20,150 nucleotides of DNA from Candidatus Nanohaloarchaea archaeon (GTDB taxonomy: Archaea; EX4484-52; DAOVKX01), in the NCBI GenBank assembly GCA_030631505.1, contig DAOVKX010000010.1, positions 1 to 20,150 of the forward strand, in the 5' to 3' direction. Every line of letters begins with the position of its first letter. The stretch's first letter is position 1. Under the pieces are notes generated by a model, which saw only the letters and a list, made by a program, of their open reading frames with translations, made no database searches and was not told where the DNA came from. Position numbers and translations under genes: made by a program. Of the stretch, positions 1 through 6,692 are shown piece by piece.

Positions 1-809
1 AATTTCTTTAATTTTTCTTCCTGAGAACCCCTGCCGATTATAATCAATTTTGTTTTTTCAGTTACTTTTTTGTCTAAACTCATATATGCCCTGAGAAGAT
101 TTACAATTCCCTTTGTTTGGTCCAGTCTGCCGGAGAATAATATGTTTATTTTATCGCTCTCTTTTTTGCTCATCAAAAAAGTCATGTCAAGCATATTAGG
201 TATAACAACAATTTTTTTTGATGAAAATCCCGCATCAATATACATTTTTTTAACACTTGGCGTCAAGGCAATAAATTTATCTGTTTTTTTTGATAGCACA
301 CGTCCTGTTGAAAATTGAAGCCAATAGGGTAGTGTAGCCAAGGCATATAATTTTCTTTTTTGATACAAATTTTGGAAACTACATAACAAAGATTTTACAT
401 ATCCACATTTTCTGCATTTTGTTTCCAGTTTTTTAATGGGATGAAGACACGCAAGTTCAGCATTGTTCAATGTTGCAACAACAGGAACTTTATTTCCAAG
501 CATTTTTAAAATAGCAAATGAAGGCATTTGCCTTACATTATAAATGTGCACCAGATCAAAATCCTTTATATACTTTCTGAAGTTTTTTAAGGTTGAAGTG
601 TTGCTTGTTGTTAACCCAAACCATTTGGGCGTATCAAAATAAACTGTTTTTGCCCCGTCGATAACCATAGCTCTGCGTTTTTTGTTGAATACAAAAACCT
701 CAACATATATACCTTTTTTTACCAGATTATTTACAAGCAACCCGCAACTGACCGCAGCTCCGCCAGTCATGTCTGGCGGATAATCTGTTGTTATTATAGC
801 AATTTTCAA
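1..809 (-). CDS. Glycosyltransferase family 4, C-terminus cut by window edge
   Basis: The minus frame stays open from a TTG at 809 to the window edge (269 codons), so the C-terminus is missing. The start is TTG-AAA-ATT with GGTGAT 5 bases upstream, giving a classic GT4 N-terminus (KIAIITTDYPPDMTGGAA), where the PP...GG loop binds the sugar nucleotide. Further along are a C-x2-C plus C motif (CRKCGYVKSLLC) preceded by ACLHP, seen in many GT4 enzymes, then the linker IALTPSVKKMY and the start of the second Rossmann domain (ILFSGRLDQTKGIVNLL). By family it should transfer a sugar from an activated donor to a surface glycan, lipid or protein; donor and acceptor cannot be read. It is preceded by three coupled mini-ORFs and lies in a cluster with two other glycosyltransferases. 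There is no ATG start, so ATG-only gene calling would miss it. Confidence 0.88.
   Translation of the reverse strand, partial: MKIAIITTDYPPDMTGGAAVSCGLLVNNLVKKGIYVEVFVFNKKRRAMVIDGAKTVYFDTPKWFGLTTSNTSTLKNFRKYIKDFDLVHIYNVRQMPSFAILKMLGNKVPVVATLNNAELACLHPIKKLETKCRKCGYVKSLLCSFQNLYQKRKLYALATLPYWLQFSTGRVLSKKTDKFIALTPSVKKMYIDAGFSSKKIVVIPNMLDMTFLMSKKESDKINILFSGRLDQTKGIVNLLRAYMSLDKKVTEKTKLIIIGRGSQEEKLKK
759..780. other. Perfect 8-bp GC-rich inverted repeat in the glycosyltransferase start region
   Basis: TCCGCCAG and CTGGCGGA are separated by 6 bases, about 30 bases inside the coding sequence. They encode the conserved Pro-Pro...Gly-Gly loop, so the palindrome may be a by-product of that motif. In mRNA it would form a stable hairpin just behind the start codon, which could affect ribosome loading. 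Confidence 0.5.
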
Positions 810-865
810 AATATATCACCAATTATTATTTTGGAAATCAGGAATGATAATGACGCAATCTTCAA
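806..865 (-). CDS. Mini-ORF 3 of 3 upstream of the glycosyltransferase (19 aa)
   Basis: This TTG-started 20-codon ORF encodes MKIASLSFLISKIIIGDIF. Its stop TGA overlaps the TTG of the glycosyltransferase as TTGA, the geometry of translational coupling. The codons for Gly-Asp (GGT GAT) near its end double as the ribosome binding site of the glycosyltransferase. It matches the next upstream copy at 13 of 19 residues, counting the start, despite many base changes. The peptide is hydrophobic with one N-terminal Lys. It could be a leader peptide controlling the downstream enzyme, a small membrane peptide, or a recent duplication of the gene start. Translation is inferred, not shown. Confidence 0.45.
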   Translation of the reverse strand: MKIASLSFLISKIIIGDIF

Positions 866-921
866 AATACTTCACCTATTATTGTTTTGAGGATTAGAAA
901 CGTCAGTGACGCAATTTTCAA
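862..921 (-). CDS. Mini-ORF 2 of 3 upstream of the glycosyltransferase (19 aa)
   Basis: This TTG-started 20-codon ORF encodes MKIASLTFLILKTIIGEVF. It overlaps the next mini-ORF by the same four-base TTGA. Against the copy at 806-865 I count 14 base differences, about eight of them at third codon positions. Amino-acid changes are few and mostly conservative (S/T, D/E, I/V, with S/L and I/T less so). It has a GGTGAT ribosome binding site inside the preceding mini-ORF. This pattern favours a translated peptide over plain non-coding repeat DNA. Confidence 0.45.
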   Translation of the reverse strand: MKIASLTFLILKTIIGEVF

Positions 922-977
922 AATATATCACCCATAATTAAATTTGAAATAACGAACGCAAATGAGGAAATTTTCAA
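918..977 (-). CDS. Mini-ORF 1 of 3 upstream of the glycosyltransferase (19 aa)
   Basis: This most upstream and most divergent copy encodes MKISSFAFVISNLIMGDIF from a TTG, with GAGGTGCGG as ribosome binding site a few bases before it. The same frame is open further upstream (an ATG six codons before the TTG, another at 1106), but the homology to the other copies begins at the TTG. It ends with a TGA overlapping the TTG of the next mini-ORF. Length is again exactly 20 codons including the stop. Confidence 0.4.
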   Translation of the reverse strand: MKISSFAFVISNLIMGDIF

Positions 978-996
978 TTTACCGCACCTCATTGAG

Positions 997-1045
997 TCCC
1001 AAAAAATTACCCTGCAATTTTGGGAGTCGAAAACATTTGGTTTTC
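997..1045 (-). promoter_or_regulatory. Two leader hairpins before the mini-ORFs
   Basis: Two inverted repeats lie between the likely promoter and the first mini-ORF. GAAAAC (1029-1034) and GTTTTC (1040-1045) pair perfectly over a 5-base loop. TCCCAAAAAATT (997-1008) pairs with AATTTTGGGA (about 1015-1024) with a two-base bulge and a loop of about 6 bases. A TATA-like AATTTATATT on the minus strand (about 1070-1079) would place both in the transcript. Their position, followed by short ORFs, resembles an attenuator leader; that function is inference. Confidence 0.4.
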
Positions 1046-1087
1046 TAACTTCCGAACCATTTTCATAATATAAATTACTCAGACAGA

Positions 1088-1096
1088 TTTTTAAAA
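1088..1096 (+). promoter_or_regulatory. TATA box for the MBL-fold gene
   Basis: TTTTTAAAA lies 21 to 29 bp before the ATG at 1117, the spacing expected if transcription starts at the ATG (leaderless mRNA). No ribosome binding site is seen. Confidence 0.6.
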
Positions 1097-1116
1097 GTAT
1101 ATGCATTAATTATGTT

Positions 1117-1884
1117 ATGGAACTCTTATTTCTGGGCACAGGAACCTCTCACGGGATTCCTGTGATTGCATGTAATTGTAAAGTATGTACTGATGCAAAA
1201 CGTGAAGAAAGCAAAAATAACAGGACCCGATGCTCTGTTTTGATTAGACACAATAATAAAAATATTTTAATAGACACATCACAGGATTTCAGAAAACAGA
1301 TGCTTGACAACAATATAAAGAGAATAGATTCAATACTATTTACTCATGACCATGCAGACCATGTTTTCGGACTGCCGGACTTAAGAACCTATAATCAGAT
1401 ACAAAAAGAAGTCATAGATTGTTACTGTTCTGAAGCTACAGCAGGAGCTTTGAAAGCAACATTCAGTTATATATTCAATCCTGTTCAGGTTGGTGGAGGA
1501 ATCCCCAAAATTAAATTAAATGAAATCGACGATAAATTTAATTTGTTTGGTCTGGACATAACTCCAATAAAAGTTAAGCACGGCATACCAGATGTGTTTG
1601 GTTATAGAATAAAAGATTTGGCGTATATTCCAGATGTAAGTTACATTCCTGAAGCATCCATGAATTTGCTAAAAAATTTGGATGTATTGGTTCTGGACGC
1701 ATTAAAATACGATAAGCACCCAACACATTTATGCTTATCAGAATCAGTTGAAATATGCAAAAAATTAAATCCAAAAAAATGTTATTTTACTCATATAACT
1801 CATGAAATAGATTATAATAACCTGAAAATAGATTTACCAGAAAAGACAGAACTTGCCTATGATGGTTTAAAAATAAAATTATGA
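1117..1884 (+). CDS. PhnP-like MBL-fold metallo-hydrolase
   Basis: The 255-residue protein has the full metallo-beta-lactamase signature: GTGTSHGIP at 7-15, HDHADH at 77-82 (the H-x-H-x-D-H dinuclear metal site), and further likely metal or substrate residues in KHGIPDVFGY, DALKYDKHPTH and YFTHITHEID. The early CNCKVC (19-24) is the extra C-x-C-x2-C zinc site typical of the PhnP-like branch, whose best-known member is phosphoribosyl 1,2-cyclic phosphate phosphodiesterase. No other phosphonate genes are near, so the substrate here is likely some other cyclic phosphate or phosphodiester. The protein is cytosolic with no signal peptide. The gene's stop overlaps the stop of the convergent glycosyltransferase as TTATGA. 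Confidence 0.85.
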   Translation: MELLFLGTGTSHGIPVIACNCKVCTDAKREESKNNRTRCSVLIRHNNKNILIDTSQDFRKQMLDNNIKRIDSILFTHDHADHVFGLPDLRTYNQIQKEVIDCYCSEATAGALKATFSYIFNPVQVGGGIPKIKLNEIDDKFNLFGLDITPIKVKHGIPDVFGYRIKDLAYIPDVSYIPEASMNLLKNLDVLVLDALKYDKHPTHLCLSESVEICKKLNPKKCYFTHITHEIDYNNLKIDLPEKTELAYDGLKIKL

Positions 1885-2979
1885 ACTTTTGGCAACTTCT
1901 TTACATCTTTTCTTAAACACACTTATGAAATCGTTCCAGTTAAATTTGCTTTCAACTCTTTTTCTTCCCGCTTTGCCCATTTTTTCAACGACATCAGGAC
2001 GCTTGGCAAGATACTTCATCTTTTCAGCCAGTTTTTCAACGGAATTAACCAAATATCCTGTTTTTCCGTCTTCAATCGTTTCTCTTGGCCCTCCCTCATT
2101 CATTGCCAAAACTGGTTTGTAGGATGCTTGGGCTTCCAGAGGCACCAGACCAAAATCCTCATTTACGGGAGTAAATATAACAGAATAACAGTTTGCATAT
2201 AATTTTAATAATTTTGGCTGGCTTAAATTCGATAATATCTTTGCGCCCATATTTTTCAATTTATCGCGATACCACAAATCCTTTTTTCCTGTGTTTCCTG
2301 CTATAACAAACTCCCAGTCAGTAAAACCCTGCTTTTTGAATTTGTTAAACGCTTCCAAGGCAAGTTCAAACCTTTTGCTTGGAGTAATTCTTGAAGGATA
2401 AAAGAAATATTTTTTATAATCACTCAAATAAAATTTTTTATAATCAACACCAGGATACAAAATTTCGGATTCTCTTTTGAAATACCTCCCTACACGTTCT
2501 TTAATAACCTCCGAGGGAACAAGTATTTTTTCTATTTTCGGAACAATTCTGCGGTCCATATATTTATACCACACACTATAAAATGGATGCATTAATTTAA
2601 ATCTCAAAGGATATTGTTTCATCCTGAATCTGAATAAGTCATAAACCGCTCGTGAAGGCGCCCAGCAGAACCAGAGAACCCTTTCATTTTTATTCCTCAG
2701 CCAATGGGCAGGAACCCACTGTGCATTTATGACATCATAATCTTCTTTTATTTTATAATTGTAAAATGCAAGCCCTCTATTTAGTTGAAGCAAAGCACTT
2801 TTACCAACTTTCTTTTTTATCTCAACGATGTTGAAGCCCTTAAACTCTTCAAAGGTTTTTGTTGGCTCATAGTTATATGTGTAGATTGTTTCCGGTTTCA
2901 TTCTTTTAGCTATTTCCATGAGAGCTCGTTCTGCCCCGCCAAACTCATCAAGATTGCTATGCGCCATTACAAAATCCAT
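1879..2979 (-). CDS. Glycosyltransferase family 4
   Basis: This GT4 enzyme is complete. The frame is open to an ATG at 3012, but I choose the ATG at 2979. It has AAAGGGA five bases upstream and gives the usual GT4 N-terminus (MDFVMAHSNLDEFGGAERAL), with the GGAER loop near the start. The C-terminal half has the second Rossmann domain: FFYPSRITPSKRFELALEAF, then FTPVNEDFGLVPLEAQA with the E-x7-E-type signature (E...FGLVPLEA), and NEGGPRETI for nucleotide-sugar binding. It should elongate a surface glycan or glycolipid. It is divergent from the GT2 gene and convergent with the MBL-fold gene. Family assignment is firm; donor and acceptor are unknown. Confidence 0.9.
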   Translation of the reverse strand: MDFVMAHSNLDEFGGAERALMEIAKRMKPETIYTYNYEPTKTFEEFKGFNIVEIKKKVGKSALLQLNRGLAFYNYKIKEDYDVINAQWVPAHWLRNKNERVLWFCWAPSRAVYDLFRFRMKQYPLRFKLMHPFYSVWYKYMDRRIVPKIEKILVPSEVIKERVGRYFKRESEILYPGVDYKKFYLSDYKKYFFYPSRITPSKRFELALEAFNKFKKQGFTDWEFVIAGNTGKKDLWYRDKLKNMGAKILSNLSQPKLLKLYANCYSVIFTPVNEDFGLVPLEAQASYKPVLAMNEGGPRETIEDGKTGYLVNSVEKLAEKMKYLAKRPDVVEKMGKAGRKRVESKFNWNDFISVFKKRCKEVAKSS

Positions 2980-3076
2980 ATAAATCCCTTTATATTGAAT
3001 ACTTACTGACATAAAGTCTTTAACAGATTAAACCTGGAAATCCATATTGTTCAATTTATTATGGATTTTACTATAT

Positions 3077-3084
3077 TTATAAAC
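3077..3084 (+). promoter_or_regulatory. TATA box for the GT2 gene
   Basis: TTTATAAA is centred about 26 bp before the ATG at 3106. It lies inside the N-terminal extension that the longer ATG at 3061 would give, which argues for the shorter start. Confidence 0.6.
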
Positions 3085-3105
3085 TTATTTAATCTACTAC
3101 TCTTT

Positions 3106-3975
3106 ATGATTTCCGTTGGTATTGCGGCATATAACGAGGAAAAATCAATAGGGAGAGTATTGTCTTTATGGCAAAAAGAACCTGTTGATGAAATTGTGGT
3201 TGTTAGTGATGAATCCACAGACAGGACAGATAAAATCATAGAAGAGATCTCCCGAAAAGACAAAAGAGTGCATTTGTTCAGAAGAAGCAAAAGAAAAGGA
3301 AAGCCTTCGGCAGTTAATGAAATTTTGAAAAAGGCAAAAGGAAATATTCTGATTATGGCAGATGCAGACGTTTACCCTGTTGAGGGTTTAACAAAACATC
3401 TTGTTAAGCACTTCAGGGATAAAAAAACCGGGCTGGTTGCAGGTCACCCCATCCTGACAAAACCCAGAGGTATGGTTGGCTATTGGAGTGAAATTTCCTT
3501 TGACCTGATACATGAAAAAAGAAAAAAAGACATTGGTTGGGATGTTACAGGGAATTTGTATGCCTTAAGGGCAGGAATTGTAAAAAAGATTCCGGAAGAA
3601 GTTATGCTGGATGACACACATATTGCATTAAATGTAAAGAGAAAAAATTTCGATATAGTTTACGAACCTGAGGCAATGGTTCTTGTTAAGCCCCCGGAGA
3701 CAATCAGGGATTTCATAGCGCAAAAATCGCGTACAAGGGCAGGATGGTACCAGATTACAAAAGACGAAAAAACAAAGGCAAAAAGATCAGTAATGCATGA
3801 TTTAAAACTATCCCTGCCATTGGCGTTAAAAAAATTATTAACTCCAAAGGGTATAATTTGCTTACCGTCTCTATATGTTTTTTCCTTAGTGGTTTGGATA
3901 AATGGCTGGTGGCAATGGAAAAGAAGAAAAAAAGTGCTGGATGTCTGGAAAATCGCAGAAACAACAAAACATTGA
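3106..3975 (+). CDS. Glycosyltransferase family 2
   Basis: This is a GT-A fold family 2 enzyme. With the start at 3106 it begins MISVGIAAYNEEKSIGRVL, the standard GT2 opening; a longer frame from 3061 adds 15 hydrophobic residues but would contain the TATA box. The nucleotide-sugar site is EIVVVSDESTDRT, with KGKPSAVNEIL and the metal-binding D-x-D in MADADVYP (about residue 86). EVMLDDTHIAL supplies the catalytic acidic region, and the RTRAGWYQ stretch resembles the Q-x-x-R-W acceptor motif. A C-terminal hydrophobic segment (ICLPSLYVFSLVVWINGWW) followed by a basic stretch suggests membrane anchoring with the active site in the cytosol. It probably forms one transcription unit with the small membrane protein 9 bases downstream. 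Confidence 0.88.
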   Translation: MISVGIAAYNEEKSIGRVLSLWQKEPVDEIVVVSDESTDRTDKIIEEISRKDKRVHLFRRSKRKGKPSAVNEILKKAKGNILIMADADVYPVEGLTKHLVKHFRDKKTGLVAGHPILTKPRGMVGYWSEISFDLIHEKRKKDIGWDVTGNLYALRAGIVKKIPEEVMLDDTHIALNVKRKNFDIVYEPEAMVLVKPPETIRDFIAQKSRTRAGWYQITKDEKTKAKRSVMHDLKLSLPLALKKLLTPKGIICLPSLYVFSLVVWINGWWQWKRRKKVLDVWKIAETTKH

Positions 3976-3984
3976 GGGATACAT

Positions 3985-4197
3985 ATGAGGACAATGACAA
4001 ACGTTATTATAGCAAGAATATTTTTTTTAGTGAGTATATTTTATCTTCTTTGTATTGTTACAACAAACTTCTGCAGGGAATACTTGATACAGCTTCTAAT
4101 ACTTATTCTTGTTTCTTTCCTACTCCTTTTTGTAATCTATATCACAAAAACCTCCAAAGAAGATCTCTGGGAGCAGCTGAAAGCAAAGAAGAAGTGA
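3985..4197 (+). CDS. Small two-helix membrane protein, unknown function
   Basis: I do not recognise this 70-residue product. It has two hydrophobic segments (about residues 7-27 and 35-54) with a short polar loop between them and a charged tail ending EQLKAKKK. Nine bases separate it from the GT2 stop, and GAGGGA stands at good ribosome-binding distance before its ATG, so co-transcription and translation are likely. A longer overlapping frame (3858-4208) runs through the GT2 gene but has poor composition and no start signal. The context suggests a membrane partner for the GT2 enzyme; this is inference. Confidence 0.6.
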   Translation: MRTMTNVIIARIFFLVSIFYLLCIVTTNFCREYLIQLLILILVSFLLLFVIYITKTSKEDLWEQLKAKKK

Positions 4198-4220
4198 TCA
4201 ATGGTTGATTGAAATCGTTA

Positions 4221-4230
4221 TTTATTAAAT
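4221..4230 (+). promoter_or_regulatory. TATA box for the DNA polymerase gene
   Basis: TTTATTAAAT lies 21 to 30 bp before the ATG at 4251, with no ribosome binding site between them, as expected for a leaderless transcript. Confidence 0.5.
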
Positions 4231-4250
4231 TGCAAGACTAAAAATTAAAT

Positions 4251-6692
4251 ATGAAAGAAAAATTATTTGTAATAGATGCAGATTATGCTATAATGCAGAA
4301 CAAACCAGTTATACGGCTTTACTGCAGGGACAAAAACTTAAAATCTGTTACTGTTTTTGATGATTCTTTTGCACCCTATTTTTACATAATACCAAAAAAT
4401 AATCCTGAAAAATATAAGAAAAATCTGGAAAAACTAAGTTTTTACGATAACGAAGAACTAATTGAGATAAAGAGTGTAAAAATAGAAAAAATACTCCTCA
4501 ACATGAAAAAAATTGATGTTTTAAAGGTTTTTGCTTTTCACCCTTCACATATACCTAAAATCAAAGATGTGGTAAAAACTTGGAAAGAAACAGAAGGGAA
4601 ACGGGAGTTTGACATATTGTTTGTTAAGAGGTATTTGGTTGATAAGGGCATAAAGCCATTAAAATGGATTGAAGTTAGTGGTAAAGAAACCAGGACAGAT
4701 TTAAGGACAGAAAAATCGATAAAATCAAGTCATATAAAGTCCCTTGATATTAAAAAAGAACTTAAACTGAAAATTCTGGCTTTTGACCTCGAGACTTTTG
4801 TCGAATCAGGAGAACAAAAAATAATTATGGCAAGTATTCAGACCAATACAGGATTCAAAAAAGTTTTAACATATAAAAAAGATAATTTCAAACATTCAGT
4901 TTGTTTAAGTTCTGAAAAAGAAGTAATAGAAAAATTAATAGAAACAATAAACAGGCAGGATCCTGACATCGTTGTTGGATATAACTCAGATGGTTTTGAT
5001 TTTCCCGTTTTAAAAGAGCGGGCAGAAAAAAACAAGGTTGATTTAGTTATCGGGCGGGACAAAGAGAAAGTAAAATTTCACAGAAAGGCAAGAGCGTCCG
5101 CTGCAACAATTCATGGAAGATTGCATGTAGATATATTCAGTTTTATTTCTTACATAGTAAGACCTACTCTGCAGGCAGAGACAATGAGTCTGGACAATGT
5201 TGCAAATGAATTATTAGGCATAAAAAAAAGAGACATGAACTGGAAAGAGATAGAAAAATGCTGGACCGAAGGGAAAAATCTGGATAAGCTGGCAGATTAT
5301 TGTTTGCATGATTCTTATTTGACTTTAAAACTAGCAGAGCAACTTTTGCCTAATGTTTTTGCTTTGTCCAAGTTAACAAACCAGACGCCTTTTGAGACAA
5401 GCAGGATGACTTATGGTCAGTTGGTTGAAGCATATCTGATAAAAAAATCCGCCAAGAAAATTTTGGTTCCCAACAGGCCGACAAGGGAAAAAATTGAAGA
5501 GAGACGAAGAATAGCCCAGTACGAAGGTGCTTTTGTTAAGGAACCAATACCTGGGCTGCACAGGAATCTGGCAGTTTTTGATTTCAGGTCTTTGTACCCA
5601 AGCATAATAATCTCACACAACATAGACCCGTACACTTTTAATTGCTCATGTTGTAGGAAACATAAAATCCCAGATATGGATTACCATTTCTGTAAAAAGA
5701 AAAAGGGCTTTATCCCGGGAGTTTTAGGTGAACTCATAAAACAAAGGGCAGAAATAAAGAAAAGAATGAAGACTTTAAAAAAAGGTTCTATGGAATATAC
5801 AGACTTTTATGCACAGCAGTATGCATTAAAGACCGTACTAAACGCGAGTTACGGGTATATGGGGTTTAGTGGCTCAAGATGGTACTGTAGGGAGTGTGCA
5901 GAGAGTATAACTGCTCTGGGAAGACACTATATCCACGAAGTCATTGAAACTGCAGGAAAAGACGGCTTTGTTGTAATCTACTCGGATACAGATTCAATAT
6001 TTCTTAAATCAGAAGGGGATATAGAAAAACAATCAAAATCATTTTTGAAGAAAATTAACAAAACACTGCCTGGAGTTATGGAGCTGGAGTTTGAAGGTAT
6101 ATATAAAAGAGGGCTTTTCGTTTCAAGAAAAACAGGAGAAAAAGGGGCAAAAAAAAGATATGCCTTGATTGATTCTGATGGGAACATTACTATCAGGGGC
6201 TTTGAAAAAGTCAGGCGTGACTGGAGTGCCCTGGCAAAAACAACCCAGGAAAAAGTTCTTAAATTAGTTTTGTCAGACAGAAAGGACGATGCAGTAAAGC
6301 TTGTCCAGAGAACAGTCAAGGACTTAAAAAATGAAAAAATTGACATCAAGGAGTTAACTATTCACACTCAGATAACAAGACCTATAGAGAGTTATCAGCA
6401 GGTCGGACCTCACGTTGCTGCAGCAAAAAAAGCAGCAAAAAAAGGAGAAATAATAAAACCAGGAATGATTATAACATATATAGTAACAAAAGGCAAAGGA
6501 AGTATAAGCAACAGGGCCGAACTGCCCGAATTTGCAAAGAACTATGACCCTGGATATTATATAAACAACCAGCTAATTCCTGCAGCGTTAAGAGTTCTGA
6601 GAGTTTTTGGAGTGGAAGAAGATGAGTTGCTCATGAAAGGAAAACAGACAGGTCTAGGCAGGTTTGTTAAAACTAACCAAACACTTTCCTGA
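4251..6692 (+). CDS. polB: Family B DNA-directed DNA polymerase
   Basis: This is a full-length archaeal B-family replicative polymerase (813 residues) with 3'-5' proofreading. The exonuclease motifs are intact: FDLETF (about 177-182, with D and E of Exo I), VVGYNSDGFDFP (Exo II, about 241-252) and YCLHDSYLT (Exo III, about 350). The polymerase motifs follow: DFRSLYPSII (A, about 444), KTVLNASYGYMG (B, about 527) and YSDTDS (C, about 577), then KKRYAL in the thumb. A cysteine group (CSCC...C) between A and B matches the place where hyperthermophile enzymes carry a disulfide. The C-terminal KQTGLGRF is a PCNA-interacting box (Q-x2-L-x2-F). Its last seven codons overlap the convergent surface-protein gene. 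No intein or frameshift is seen. Confidence 0.96.
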   Translation: MKEKLFVIDADYAIMQNKPVIRLYCRDKNLKSVTVFDDSFAPYFYIIPKNNPEKYKKNLEKLSFYDNEELIEIKSVKIEKILLNMKKIDVLKVFAFHPSHIPKIKDVVKTWKETEGKREFDILFVKRYLVDKGIKPLKWIEVSGKETRTDLRTEKSIKSSHIKSLDIKKELKLKILAFDLETFVESGEQKIIMASIQTNTGFKKVLTYKKDNFKHSVCLSSEKEVIEKLIETINRQDPDIVVGYNSDGFDFPVLKERAEKNKVDLVIGRDKEKVKFHRKARASAATIHGRLHVDIFSFISYIVRPTLQAETMSLDNVANELLGIKKRDMNWKEIEKCWTEGKNLDKLADYCLHDSYLTLKLAEQLLPNVFALSKLTNQTPFETSRMTYGQLVEAYLIKKSAKKILVPNRPTREKIEERRRIAQYEGAFVKEPIPGLHRNLAVFDFRSLYPSIIISHNIDPYTFNCSCCRKHKIPDMDYHFCKKKKGFIPGVLGELIKQRAEIKKRMKTLKKGSMEYTDFYAQQYALKTVLNASYGYMGFSGSRWYCRECAESITALGRHYIHEVIETAGKDGFVVIYSDTDSIFLKSEGDIEKQSKSFLKKINKTLPGVMELEFEGIYKRGLFVSRKTGEKGAKKRYALIDSDGNITIRGFEKVRRDWSALAKTTQEKVLKLVLSDRKDDAVKLVQRTVKDLKNEKIDIKELTIHTQITRPIESYQQVGPHVAAAKKAAKKGEIIKPGMIITYIVTKGKGSISNRAELPEFAKNYDPGYYINNQLIPAALRVLRVFGVEEDELLMKGKQTGLGRFVKTNQTLS

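Larger units (their letters stand above)
801..988 (-). repeat. 56-bp tandem repeat carrying start sites
   Basis: Four copies of a GGTGATATATTTTGAAAATT-like block, with TTG starts at 809, 865, 921 and 977, are spaced exactly 56 bp apart. The copy at 809 is the real start of the glycosyltransferase; the other three begin 19-codon ORFs. There are no insertions or deletions between copies although many bases differ, which is unusual for non-coding AT-rich repeats. Confidence 0.85.

Noticed and set aside
70..318. 82-codon plus-strand frame at the left edge
   Set aside because: It is antisense to the glycosyltransferase frame, which has clear GT4 motifs; the plus product shows no family features.
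1049..1058. Ten-base match between ACTTCCGAAC here and GTTCGGAAGT in repeat R0
   Set aside because: A single inverted 10-mer match 12 kb apart, without extension on either side, can arise by chance.
918..1106. 62-codon minus-strand ORF as a single gene
   Set aside because: Only its last 20 codons are repeated and match the other mini-ORFs. The upstream part covers hairpins and the promoter region of the divergent gene and looks non-coding.
3858..4208. 116-codon frame overlapping the GT2 end and the small membrane gene
   Set aside because: It is in another phase of the GT2 coding sequence, has no start signal and a mixed composition; the 3985-4197 frame has the ribosome binding site and clear helices.
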